Of a stretch of 64,000 nucleotides of DNA, positions 36,472 to 44,106 are shown piece after piece. The DNA is from DASQYE01 sp036389315. GTDB taxonomy: Bacteria; Acidobacteriota; Blastocatellia; Pyrinomonadales; Pyrinomonadaceae. The position numbers and the translations under genes are program-made. How positions within the stretch are numbered: the stretch's first letter is position 1; each line of letters begins with the position of its first letter. The stretch is from NCBI GenBank assembly GCA_036389315.1, contig DASVQF010000047.1, positions 21,117-85,116 of the forward strand, read 5' to 3'. The notes under the pieces were generated by a model. It was given only the letters and a program-made list of their open reading frames with translations, was not told the DNA's origin and did not search any database.

Positions 36472-37359
36472 TCATGCTCTGGCGAGCGCGACATCTATCC
36501 TGTTTCGCCGGCCCGTGCTGACGGGCCGCGTGCCGAGGGCCGCCTGATAAGCGGCGAGCGTCACTTCGAGCGTGACGCTCTGAAAGTTGATCCGGTCGCT
36601 GAAATAGAGGTTGTAATCTCCGCGAGCGTTCGTCAGCGTGCGCGTGTCCTTGACTGCCCCGAGCACCATGTCCGCCCCGTCCAGGCGGACGGTCGCAAAC
36701 TCTGCGTCTCCGAGTTGGAGCGTGGCGACGGGCGTATCGTTCACCCTGCTCAGACGTACCTCTGCGCCGGCGAGCGCGATTTCCGGAGCGCCGCCCAGCG
36801 TCACTTGCCCGACGATGCGCGTGAAGCCCGCCGGAAGTAAATAGTAGGGATCGAACCTCAGACGAATTGAGCTATCGCGCACGAAGCGCAGGAAATCACC
36901 CTGCGCCAATGCGTCGACGGTGCTGAGGCGGGCGCTTGTCACCTCGCCCGCGCTTAACGTGGCAGCCAGCGTGGCGCTGAACTGTTGCCCGATCACAAGC
37001 GCGCCCGCCCGTATCTCTTTCGGCAGGATGACAGGATCGAAGCTCACATGGTTGTTGCCTGCATTGATCGTTTTGACCTTGACGACAGCGTCGTTGTCGC
37101 CCGGCTGCCTGAGAAAGGTCGGATTCAAGGGCAGGGTGAGCGCGTACTGCTCTGTTTGGAATCGCTCGCCGGTGATGAGCAGCGTGTAGTCTCCGGGAGC
37201 AAGATCGCTGAAAGCGAAGAACCCGCCCCGCTTGTAATGCGCCGTTTTGTTCACGCCCCGAATACTGACTCGGTACTGCTGTGGGCCCAGCTCTTCGTAG
37301 GTCACATCCTCTATCACCTGACCGGTGAGCGCGACATGTTGGGAGACGACTTCGAGCAT
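36472..37359 (-). CDS. Carboxypeptidase-regulatory-like beta-sandwich protein, eCIS-associated
   Basis: 295 residues. It has two beta-sandwich sections of the carboxypeptidase-regulatory / Cna-B style, ending in GGFFAFSDLAPGDYTLLITGERF (about 45-70) and in VTLGGAPEIALAGAEVRLSR...NARGDYNLYFS (about 190-260). No signal peptide and no clear Shine-Dalgarno are visible. It may be a particle surface decoration. A related module lies inside the last gene of the operon (1391-3502). Confidence 0.6.
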   Translation of the reverse strand: MLEVVSQHVALTGQVIEDVTYEELGPQQYRVSIRGVNKTAHYKRGGFFAFSDLAPGDYTLLITGERFQTEQYALTLPLNPTFLRQPGDNDAVVKVKTINAGNNHVSFDPVILPKEIRAGALVIGQQFSATLAATLSAGEVTSARLSTVDALAQGDFLRFVRDSSIRLRFDPYYLLPAGFTRIVGQVTLGGAPEIALAGAEVRLSRVNDTPVATLQLGDAEFATVRLDGADMVLGAVKDTRTLTNARGDYNLYFSDRINFQSVTLEVTLAAYQAALGTRPVSTGRRNRIDVALARA

Positions 37360-37457
37360 GGGAGTACGGGCTGAAGCGAGTTCGGAAATGGAGGCCGGGG
37401 ACGGGCCTGCCCCTGCTCCGAGCGAGGCGCGCGCCCCTCCGGTAGAAGGCGCAAGCC

Positions 37458-37913
37458 TTACGCTACGCCCTCTATATTCTTCACCGGCACGACAATGAGT
37501 TGGTCTATTCCATCTACTTCGATGACGGCAAATGCATCTTTCTGCGTCCCGCTGTCGGACATGTCTATGACACGGCCCTGGAGTTGGTCGCTGCCGTGGA
37601 GCTGATAGAGCAGGACGAGCGGATCGGGCATATAGACATCGGAGATTTTAAATCGCACGTATTGGTCTCTTAAGTCCACAAGCCTTCTCGTTTCCTCTTC
37701 ACGCTCTCGCCTGCTCTCCGGCGAGCCGGATGGAGCAAGGTCTGTGCCGGGGCAGTAGGATTGCGGCGAGCCGAAGCGAAGCCTAAGTATTTCGGCCCCC
37801 TCGGCCAGAGATGAGAGCAAGGCTTGCGGCGCGCACGCTCCCCTAAATGGAAAGCCCTTTCCGGCACACGACCCGTGTTGCCGGAAAAAGCTTTCCGGCT
37901 TGATGAGCCGCAA
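37458..37913 (-). CDS. Small eCIS-associated protein, start uncertain
   Basis: The open frame is 151 residues from a TTG at 37913, but only the last ~73 look like a conserved domain (LRDQYVRFKISDVYMPDPLVLLY, LQGRVIDMSDSG, AFAVIEVDGIDQLIVVPVKNIEGV). The first ~25 codons run through a set of overlapping hairpins (37849-37899) just after the regulator gene, so they are probably leader RNA. A GTG at 37679 with AGAAGG close by would give a 73-residue protein. The function is not recognised. It is the first gene after the regulator in the operon direction. Confidence 0.5.
   Translation of the reverse strand: MRLIKPESFFRQHGSCAGKGFPFRGACAPQALLSSLAEGAEILRLRFGSPQSYCPGTDLAPSGSPESRREREEETRRLVDLRDQYVRFKISDVYMPDPLVLLYQLHGSDQLQGRVIDMSDSGTQKDAFAVIEVDGIDQLIVVPVKNIEGVA
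37849..37899 (-). promoter_or_regulatory. Chain of mutually exclusive hairpins between regulator and eCIS operon
   Basis: GCCGGAAA/TTTCCGGC arms recur here. On the transcript of the - strand, the arm at 37880-37887 can pair with 37892-37899 (8 bp, 4-nt loop). Alternatively it pairs with 37858-37865, extended by ACACG/CGTGT to 13 pairs with one bulge. The sequence from 37849 to 37862 (GGAAA-GCCC-TTTCC) offers a third choice. The shared arms mean the stems exclude one another, as in attenuators. No U-run follows, so it may instead be a protein-binding or mRNA-stability element. Confidence 0.45.
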
Positions 37914-37932
37914 TGGAGGCGGCGTGTGAAGC

Positions 37933-39456
37933 TCAGTGAAGCTGATGCTTGCGTAGCTTGTTGTAGACGCTGCGCGGGGTGATGCCGAGGAGCCTGGCCG
38001 TCTGCGTTTGATTTCCGCGCGTGTGCCGGAGCGCGGATTCGAGCATCAATTTTTCACAGTGCTCGATGGAATCGGAGAGGTTCCATCCCTTCTGACTAAA
38101 CAGGCTCAGCAGATAGGAATCAATACCGGACGGCCCTGCCGGGGACGAAGGCTGCGCTCTGTCGGCTGCATTCGCCTGGTCAGACAATTCCTGCCAGACC
38201 TCGGCCGGAAGATCGCTCAAACCAAGAGGCCCGTCGTCGTTCTTGAAGACCAGCGCGCGGCGCACCAAGTTTTCCAACTGCCGGACGTTGCCGGGAAACT
38301 CAAGCTGTGCGAGCGCCTCGACGAACTCCGCGCCGACGCAGACATTCTGGATGACGCACAGGGAGCGATGCTTCTTGACGAAGTGCTCGACGAGGGGCCG
38401 CAGGTCTGCCGGCCTCTGCCTCAGCGGAGGGATGTGCACTGACAGGATGTTGAGCCGGTGAAATAGATCCGACCGGAATTTGCCCGCCTCGACCAGCGCC
38501 TCCAGATTACGATTGGTCGCGGCCACGACGCGCACGCTGACCTGCACTTCCTGATCCTCGCCCACGCCGAGGATGCGACCGGCTTGCAGGACGCGTAAGA
38601 GCTTGGCTTGCAAAGCCTGATCCAGTTCGCCCACCTCGTCCAGGAAAAGGATGCCGCCCTCTGCTGCGCGGAAGAGCCCCTTGCGTTCCCTCTCGGCCCC
38701 GGTAAATGCTCCCCGCCGATGCCCGAACAGCTCGCTCTCGGCGAGGCCCGGACTGACCGAGCTACAGTTGAGGGCCACAAGGGGGCCCCGGCAACGCTTC
38801 CGATCTAATTGAGAGATGGCTTGGACGAGCAGGTCTTTGCCCGTTCCGGTCTCTCCAGTAATCAAGACCGGAAGATCGCTCAGCGCACTGACGCGCAAGA
38901 CCCGGCGGAAGATGTTGAGCATCGCCGGGCTCTCTCCGACAATGTCGAGCCCTCGCATCGCTCGCTTGAGTCCTTCTTCCTCGTCGAGCCGGCCAGCTTC
39001 CACGCGCAGGCAGGACGCCAGCATATGTGTGAGTTCAGACTCGAACTCCGGCCCGGCGCTATCGAGCAAGGCCAGGGCTCCGGCCAGCAAGACTGAGCAT
39101 CGCCTGCCGAGCGGCAAAGCTCCGGCCTGTTGCCGGTAGCAGATCACTGTGAATCCCTTCTGCTTCAACCGGCGCACAAGTCCGAGCACGGGTTCTTCCG
39201 GGTAGGGCCCATCTTCGGCGGCAATCAAGGCGACCGAGCAGTTGGAGGAGCGCTCAGCCTTCTCTACCGAGGCATGATCTTTGAGCCAGAGGGGTCTTGC
39301 GCCACAATTGCTGACAGCGTTGTTGATGGCCTCATACTGCTTGAGCGCCGCATCGCAGACCAGCACGGCACAGACCACGCCGGACTCGCTCAAGGAATCG
39401 CTCGCCGCTTCATCCTGGGCGCGCAAACCTGGCCGGGAACATGCGGGAGGCAACAT
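37933..39456 (-). CDS. Sigma54-dependent transcriptional activator beside the eCIS
   Basis: 507 residues. The central AAA+ activator domain (about 170-400) is complete: Walker A GETGTGKD, the sigma54-contact loop GAFTGA, Walker B GGILFLDEVGEL, and FRSDLFHRLN. A Fis-type HTH ends the protein (NQTQTARLLGITPRSVYNKLRKH). Residues 25-150 resemble a receiver domain, but where the phospho-acceptor Asp is expected the sequence reads VALIAAEDGPYPE, so ordinary phosphorylation is doubtful. It ends 20 bp before the first eCIS frame and is a natural candidate regulator of it. I found no convincing GG-N10-GC promoter nearby. Confidence 0.9.
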   Translation of the reverse strand: MLPPACSRPGLRAQDEAASDSLSESGVVCAVLVCDAALKQYEAINNAVSNCGARPLWLKDHASVEKAERSSNCSVALIAAEDGPYPEEPVLGLVRRLKQKGFTVICYRQQAGALPLGRRCSVLLAGALALLDSAGPEFESELTHMLASCLRVEAGRLDEEEGLKRAMRGLDIVGESPAMLNIFRRVLRVSALSDLPVLITGETGTGKDLLVQAISQLDRKRCRGPLVALNCSSVSPGLAESELFGHRRGAFTGAERERKGLFRAAEGGILFLDEVGELDQALQAKLLRVLQAGRILGVGEDQEVQVSVRVVAATNRNLEALVEAGKFRSDLFHRLNILSVHIPPLRQRPADLRPLVEHFVKKHRSLCVIQNVCVGAEFVEALAQLEFPGNVRQLENLVRRALVFKNDDGPLGLSDLPAEVWQELSDQANAADRAQPSSPAGPSGIDSYLLSLFSQKGWNLSDSIEHCEKLMLESALRHTRGNQTQTARLLGITPRSVYNKLRKHQLH

Positions 39457-40090
39457 GATCCGAACAAGCCCCTTCTGAGAACGCTAAGCTCTCAATTTCA
39501 CGCCCTGACTTGGGTGATGGGTTGATGTCCAGGCGCGTGTGAGCAGATTGCAGATAACCCTCGCTCGTCATGGTTTATCTGAGAAATACCAGCGAGGACA
39601 GTGATGCGTCTGGCGTGCAGTAAGAACGGGGCGCGCGAGTTCCGAGGACAGTTGTGCATCGGCCCGGAGCAGCGCTGCAAGGCTCCCACGCCGTTCAAGT
39701 TCGACGCGGCTTCGGCGCGTCGAGAGCGATGAAGTTAGTTACACAGGAAAGTGAGGCGTCACTTCCTGTAGGCCGCCGTTTGTCAGTAAACGTGAATGCG
39801 CGAAGACAAACGGCTTATATACTGAGAGGCCGCCGCTTGTCAATCAAATTGGACTCCCATCACAGAGTTTCGCCTGGGCAGCTATAAGGGCTGTTTCTGA
39901 TGCGACCTGATCCATAAATCCAATATGGCATGAGTATCCACAACTTGAGAGTTTGTGTATCCCGCTCTCTGAATCGAAGAGATTTAACTTATGGAATATG
40001 AAATATTAGGGATCGTGAAACGTCGCTCACTGATCGCCTCTGCTGCGCTCTGCCCCCATTTTGGATGAGGTTTCGCTCTAGAGTGTGAAA
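39457..40090. other. Intergenic stretch with hairpins and repeats, no gene supported
   Basis: No reading frame here looks protein-like. It holds a hairpin at 39744-39768 (CAGGAA-A-GTGA, GGCG loop, TCACTTCCTG) and an inverted repeat GCCGTTTGTC (39775-39784) / GACAAACGGC (39805-39814). A direct repeat AGGCCGCCG(T/C)TTGTCA lies at 39770 and 39827. From about 39890 to 40020 it is clearly AT-richer than its surroundings. It separates the eCIS regulator from the ParA operon and could hold the promoter of the regulator, a centromere-like site or an element boundary. Confidence 0.5.
39744..39844. repeat. Clustered hairpin, inverted and direct repeats
   Basis: Within 101 bp there are a hairpin (39744-39768), a 10-bp inverted repeat with a 20-bp spacer (39775-39784 and 39805-39814), and a 17-18-bp direct repeat (39770-39787 and 39827-39844) with two or three mismatches, spaced 57 bp. 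Iterated sites like this are what a small HTH partition or excision protein might bind, and such a gene lies 2.1 kb away. That link is inference. Confidence 0.5.
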
Positions 40091-41173
40091 CTAAGCGTTC
40101 TCGCTCTTGAGCTTCTGATGTGTGCACCGGCGGACGCCCTTCTCAACTCCTTCAGGATAATGCCAGTTTGAGCCGCCACAGTCCGGACACTCTTTGGCAT
40201 CCAGGTGTGAGAGAGAGGAGGCTTGATCGGGCAGTTCCCTGCCTTCGGCCTGTGCCTGTCTCTGATCAATTTTCCAGAGCCTTCTGCGCAAGTGCTCGGC
40301 GAGGAAGGCTGGCACATTGGAGACGGTCGTGCGCGCGGCTGCGATTTTCAACTCGGCAATCAGCACGTCGGCTAACTCCGTCCAACGATCCTTTTCAGCC
40401 GGAGATAGCTCCTTTCCACTAATTTCCTTTGCAGCCTCTTTCAACTTGGCGACCAGTCCGGCCAGCGCAGCGTCATCATCATCAAAGCTTTTCTCAGTAT
40501 TAGTCTTAAAGAAAGTCTTAGGATTCTCGTAAGTATCTTTGTTTTCTATAGGATTACCCATCCCAACCCAACCCAGAAATTGGGTTGGGTCCCCTCCCAA
40601 TTTCTGGGTTGGGTTGGGATGGGTTGGGATGGGTTGGGATGGGTCGGGTGTGCCTGGCAGTTCCTCGTAGATAAAGACTTCATAAATGGCTCCCTCGTGG
40701 TCGCCGGGCTCAGCCGACGATTTGATCCATCCGATTGAGGTCAGGATTTTGAGGTTCACGGCTATGGTGTTCTTGCTCCTTATATCAGACCAGAGCATCA
40801 GCTCGCGCTTAGTCGCCTTGACTGTTCTGACGGGCACGATTGCGCCTCGCGTGCGCTGGTACAGGGCGTTATAAAGTTTCTGGCTAGTGCCGGGGAAGAG
40901 CCCCTCGACTAAAGCCTCCCGGTCGAGGCTGTTCGCCCGCTTATTGAAATCCCTGGCCGGTGCGATTGCTTGGGTTGGGATGGGTTGGGTCGGGTTGGGA
41001 TGGGTTGGGATGGGTTGGGATGGGGTCGCCGGCTCTTTGGCTGGTGCCACAAGCTCTTCAAAGTGAACTGTCTCAACCTGTTCGCGTGTGCGCAGGTTAG
41101 CAAACATATCTCCTTTGGGCTTGGCCATGCGCGTCGGTATCTGAAGCTTAGGCTTCTTGTCTGACTTGGTCAT
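40091..41173 (-). CDS. Winged-helix-like protein of a ParA operon, Pro-rich repeats
   Basis: 360 residues. A Pro-rich repeat (about 50-67; PTHPNPTQPIPTQ) precedes a winged-helix-like region (about 85-170: LYNALYQRTRGAIVPVRTVKATKRELMLWSDIRSKNTIAVNLKILTSIGWI). A second Pro-rich repeat follows (about 180-200), then a helical section, and the C-terminus has a zinc-ribbon (CPDCGGSNWHYP....RCTHQ). The ATG overlaps the ParA stop (ATGA). A replication-initiator or partition role would fit the wing fold and the neighbours but is not shown. The gene body carries a perfect 29-bp inverted repeat and G-rich decamer tracts. Confidence 0.7.
   Translation of the reverse strand: MTKSDKKPKLQIPTRMAKPKGDMFANLRTREQVETVHFEELVAPAKEPATPSQPIPTHPNPTQPIPTQAIAPARDFNKRANSLDREALVEGLFPGTSQKLYNALYQRTRGAIVPVRTVKATKRELMLWSDIRSKNTIAVNLKILTSIGWIKSSAEPGDHEGAIYEVFIYEELPGTPDPSQPIPTHPNPTQKLGGDPTQFLGWVGMGNPIENKDTYENPKTFFKTNTEKSFDDDDAALAGLVAKLKEAAKEISGKELSPAEKDRWTELADVLIAELKIAAARTTVSNVPAFLAEHLRRRLWKIDQRQAQAEGRELPDQASSLSHLDAKECPDCGGSNWHYPEGVEKGVRRCTHQKLKSENA
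40556..40624. repeat. Perfect 29-bp inverted repeat inside a coding region
   Basis: The arms at 40556-40584 and 40596-40624 are exact reverse complements (ACCCATCCCAACCCA... against ...TGGGTTGGGATGGGT), separated by 11 bases. The arms themselves contain the TGGGTTGGGA unit, and the repeat runs on into a G-rich tract. It encodes residues about 184-206 of the winged-helix protein, so the hairpin is compatible with translation or is bypassed. Confidence 0.9.
40605..40648 (+). repeat. GGGTTGGGAT decamer tract 1 (G-quadruplex-capable)
   Basis: About four tandem copies of a 10-bp unit with GGG every 4-6 bases on the + strand, which is the template strand of the gene. It fits the G3+N1-7 quadruplex rule many times over. 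The unit is not a multiple of three, so three units (30 bp) encode a 10-residue Pro-rich period. Confidence 0.85.
40971..41025 (+). repeat. GGGTTGGGAT decamer tract 2 (G-quadruplex-capable)
   Basis: Five and a half tandem decamers (TGGGTTGGGA with two single-base variants). It is the same unit as tract 1, about 365 bp away, at the start of the winged-helix gene, and encodes its N-terminal Pro-rich repeat. The two tracts bracket the DNA-binding-like region of the protein. Confidence 0.85.
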
Positions 41174-41970
41174 TTACGTTTTTCCTTGAGAAGTCGCACC
41201 TTCGATGTCATCTCCAAGCGGGAAAGGAACTCGCGGGTCAGGTTCAGATAGTCCTCGCTGCCGCGAGAAGCCTGGTTGTATTCGAAGATGGACTGTCTGT
41301 ATGCGGGGGCGGCGATCAGGTGCGTATTGCTACGGATCAGGGTTTCGAACAATTTATCGCCGAACATGGTCTGGGCCTGCTTGAAAGAATCAGCGGAAGC
41401 CGTCGTTCGGGCGTCGAAGCGCGTGACGATGTAGCCCAGAATATCCAGGGCAGGGTTTGAGCGGCGCACGCTCCTGACGGTTTCCTCCAAGTCCTGTGTC
41501 CCTTCAAAGGCGTAATATTCAGCCGCCACAGGAATGAGCACGTGATCTGAGGCCAGGAGGGCCTGCGTGACTACTATCCCCAGGCTCGGGGGGCAGTCAA
41601 TCATCACGAAGTCATACTCGGCCGGCAGGGAAGCCAAAGCGTCCTTGAGCCGGAAAAGATCGTCAAACTGGCCGCTTTTCTCCAGGCGCGCGAGCCTGAT
41701 GTGGGCTGCTGCCAGATCAAGGTTTTCGATATGAGTCTCGTAGATCGCCGCGCTGAAGGGCAGTTGCTCGCCCTTATTGTCTATCAGGACATTGGCGAGC
41801 GTGTTCTGGATCATCTCCGGCGCTAGGAATGTGCGCGTCAGGTTACACTGGGAATCCAGATCGACCATCAGGACTTTGTAGCCCTCGATGGCCAGACCCG
41901 CCCCGAGGTTGACGGCCGTCGTTGTCTTGCCGACACCACCTTTTTGATTAGCAATGGCGATGGTCTTCAT
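41170..41970 (-). CDS. parA: ParA/Soj family partition ATPase
   Basis: 266 residues. It has the deviant Walker A KGGVGKTT (about 10-17) with the signature Lys, A' LMVDLDSQCN, Walker B FVMIDCPPSLG, and the A..YYAFEGTQDLEETV segment of the ParA/Soj group. It starts within the stop of the small HTH gene and ends within the start of the winged-helix gene (both ATGA), so all three are coupled. No ParB gene is seen; the HTH protein may play the centromere-binding part. It could be a plasmid-derived or integrated-element module. Confidence 0.93.
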   Translation of the reverse strand: MKTIAIANQKGGVGKTTTAVNLGAGLAIEGYKVLMVDLDSQCNLTRTFLAPEMIQNTLANVLIDNKGEQLPFSAAIYETHIENLDLAAAHIRLARLEKSGQFDDLFRLKDALASLPAEYDFVMIDCPPSLGIVVTQALLASDHVLIPVAAEYYAFEGTQDLEETVRSVRRSNPALDILGYIVTRFDARTTASADSFKQAQTMFGDKLFETLIRSNTHLIAAPAYRQSIFEYNQASRGSEDYLNLTREFLSRLEMTSKVRLLKEKRK

Positions 41971-42158
41971 GCCGCTTCGGCCTTTCTAGGAATAAGAGCC
42001 AGCACCTCGGCCCGGCTTACCAACTTGGCTCTTTTATCTAATTTGTCAGGGAAGTGTCTGAGCGTACCTTCTTTAAGGAGCTGGGCCAGTTTTAAGCGGC
42101 TGACCCCTAGAATCTTCCTGGCTTCTGTCGCTGTGATGAGATCGTTTGGCGTATCCAT
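41967..42158 (-). CDS. Small excisionase/MerR-like helix-turn-helix protein
   Basis: About 63 residues from the ATG at 42158; ATG 42170 and TTG 42197 are alternatives and none has a clear Shine-Dalgarno. The HTH is of the HTH_17/excisionase type (ITATEARKILGVSRLKLAQLLKEGTLRHFPD, then LVSRAEVLALIP). It heads the coupled HTH-ParA-winged-helix operon, so it may be the DNA-binding partner of ParA or an autoregulator. Confidence 0.8.
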   Translation of the reverse strand: MDTPNDLITATEARKILGVSRLKLAQLLKEGTLRHFPDKLDKRAKLVSRAEVLALIPRKAEAA

Positions 42159-42299
42159 AATGGCGGGCATGATACGATGAATGTTCGAATCGGTCAATAT
42201 AGATTCAGATTGGTTTCAAATCGGAGAACGGAATCAGCAGGTGTTCGCTGTGGTAATCTCGCACTCCCTTGATTCTCAACGGAAGGACGCTGTTATGAA

Positions 42300-43200
42300 A
42301 TGGTGACGCGCAGGCAGGTGTTTAGCATTTTGGGTTGCGTTCCGCTCGCACTATGGTTTGGTGTGGCGCAGATAGGTCTCATTTTTTCTGTTGGGCCAAA
42401 GGCAGAGGCTTCAGCGCCCAAGCTTCTGTCGGAGTGGGCCTCCCGCTCGCAGACGCCGCAGACGCTCTCCATTCCGGCAGACTCCTCGCGCTGGGAGTTG
42501 CAAGGACAGGCTAAGGCGGATGAATATCAAGGTCGCAAGTGCCTCTTGCTTAATGGCGGAGCGGCAATTTTGAAAGACTTTGAGATGCGCGATGGTGGCC
42601 CTCTATGTCCTGACAGGTGCGACCTATTTCTCGAACTTCGAAATACGAACAACGCCCGCCGCGCCCTGGGAGCGGCACTTGCCGCCCGTTCCGCAGGGAA
42701 CTTTGACCAAGTGGAGCCTTTCGCCTTCTTATGATGCGCTCGCACGCAATCCGGAAGTTGCGCTCCAAGCCTCCGAGAGCGCCAGCATACGTTGGCAGGA
42801 TGTGGAGGCGGAGCCGCCGGGCTTTGTCGTCATCTATCGTTATCGCGAGGCCCCGCACCCGAGAGTCACGTTTGCGAACGATTTTTCGAAGCGCCTGGAA
42901 CCACAGCCCGGGATGAAGGTCGTCTATGCGCGAACCAGAATTGATTCCGACCGCGACCAGGTGAAAAAGCTCTACATAGGCTATAGCGACGAGGTCAGCG
43001 TGTTCTTGAATGGCAAGATTCTCTTCCGTGGCCGAAGCGCCCAGAATTTCCGCGACCCAGGATTTCTTGGCATCGTTAACCCGGAAAACGACGCCGTCTA
43101 TCTCCCATTGAGGAAGGGCAGCAATGAGCTGGTGCTGGCGGTCAGCGAACTCGGCGGCGGATGGGGATTCATTTGCCGCTTAGCAGACCTGGAAAAATGA
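42300..43200 (+). pseudogene. Secreted protein gene broken by internal deletion and frameshift
   Basis: The first frame (42300-42734) has a membrane/signal segment and SRWELQGQAKADEYQGRKCLLLNGGAAILKDFEMRDG, then turns to nonsense near 42590. From there a second frame (to 43200) continues with LYVLTGATYFSNFEIRTTP and a coherent C-terminus (VKKLYIGYSDEVSVFLNGKILFRGRSAQNFRDPGFLGIVN...GGGWGFICRL). In intact relatives of this domain layout a concanavalin-like section lies between these parts; here it seems deleted. The original function is probably carbohydrate-related but not known. Confidence 0.7.
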
Positions 43201-43276
43201 TCTTATTTAGTGTGGCCTTGAGGTTGCATCAACGGACGGGCAAATCCGAATTAAGTCTCGATAAGGAGTCTTGACG

Positions 43277-44065
43277 ATGAGAATTGCTCTATGCTTTCTA
43301 AGCCTCCTCTTACTCGCTAACTACGCTCACATATGCGAGAGCAGCGCCACACAGATCATAGCGGAACAGCCCACGGAGCAGGAGGCGCGCGAGGCTCGCG
43401 AAGTGGCGGCAGCATTCCTTAGCCGTATTCAGAAGACGAGAGACATCGCCGCTTTGAAAGACCTGTACGTGGACGATTCCATCAGACGCAGAATGGGGGC
43501 TGAGCAGATTTCGCTTAGTGACTTCGGGTCGTCTCTGTTCTATCGAGCGGGTCTCAAGGCGGAGGCTGACCCGCGTGAATGGGAGCGCTTCTATGCCGCG
43601 CAGACGAACTTGAATTACTTCATGGTGCTGTACTATCTAGCCACCGGGGAGGAGATATTCACTCACGAGCCGACAAACTCTGAACTATGTCCTCCGGAGG
43701 CTCTCGCGCTGCTCAACGCGAACCCTTTCCTGGTCGAGAAGTCGCCCGACAAGAAGTATAAGATCGAGTCGCTCGAAGAGTTTCGGGGCGTGCTCGCCAC
43801 ACTGGAACGTGCTGCGGCGCTGATGCGCGAACGTTTCGCCGAGAGTCCGCCGGAACAGACTGAGCGGTACAGAGAGAACGTGCGCGCCTGGGCTGTGAAG
43901 GAACCGGAGGAGCCGGTCTACATCCAGACAGGGGATTGGCCGGGCTTCGCTGAGGGCACGCGCCTTTTCCGTCTGCGCACGTCGCCGCAGCTCTTCGACT
44001 TGACGTTGGTGAGAACCCATGAGGGGATGAAGCTTGTCTGGGCTAAAGTTTACCCCTTCGATTAG
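43277..44065 (+). CDS. Secreted protein of unknown function
   Basis: 262 residues from the ATG at 43277, with GGAG eight bases upstream; an in-frame TTG lies 6 bp earlier. A signal peptide covers about 1-25 (MRIALCFLSLLLLANYAHICESS). The mature part is helical early (EAREVAAAFLSRIQKTRDIAALKDLY), then mixed, ending LVRTHEGMKLVWAKVYPFD, a layout similar to SnoaL/NTF2-like stress proteins. The family is not recognised. A long inverted repeat follows at 44107-44190. Confidence 0.75.
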   Translation: MRIALCFLSLLLLANYAHICESSATQIIAEQPTEQEAREAREVAAAFLSRIQKTRDIAALKDLYVDDSIRRRMGAEQISLSDFGSSLFYRAGLKAEADPREWERFYAAQTNLNYFMVLYYLATGEEIFTHEPTNSELCPPEALALLNANPFLVEKSPDKKYKIESLEEFRGVLATLERAAALMRERFAESPPEQTERYRENVRAWAVKEPEEPVYIQTGDWPGFAEGTRLFRLRTSPQLFDLTLVRTHEGMKLVWAKVYPFD

Positions 44066-44106
44066 AGGCGGCTTCACAAAGATGAAGGACAAGCTCGGGG
44101 CGGCCG

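Noticed and set aside
37360..37457. Sigma54 promoter ahead of the eCIS genes
   Set aside because: Searched by eye for TGGCA-N7-TGC-like spacing on the - strand and found only weak partial matches.
1391..39456. Prophage interpretation of the tail gene cluster
   Set aside because: No capsid, portal, terminase, integrase, holin or lysin gene is seen, while DUF4157, DUF4255 and the AAA+ ATPase, which mark eCIS, are present.
1391..39456. Type VI secretion system
   Set aside because: No TssJ/L/M membrane complex and no ClpV-type ATPase; the sheath is a single long phage-type protein rather than TssB/TssC.
40556..41025. CRISPR-like array
   Set aside because: The repeats are 10-bp tandem units and one inverted repeat within a coding frame, without regular unique spacers or cas genes.
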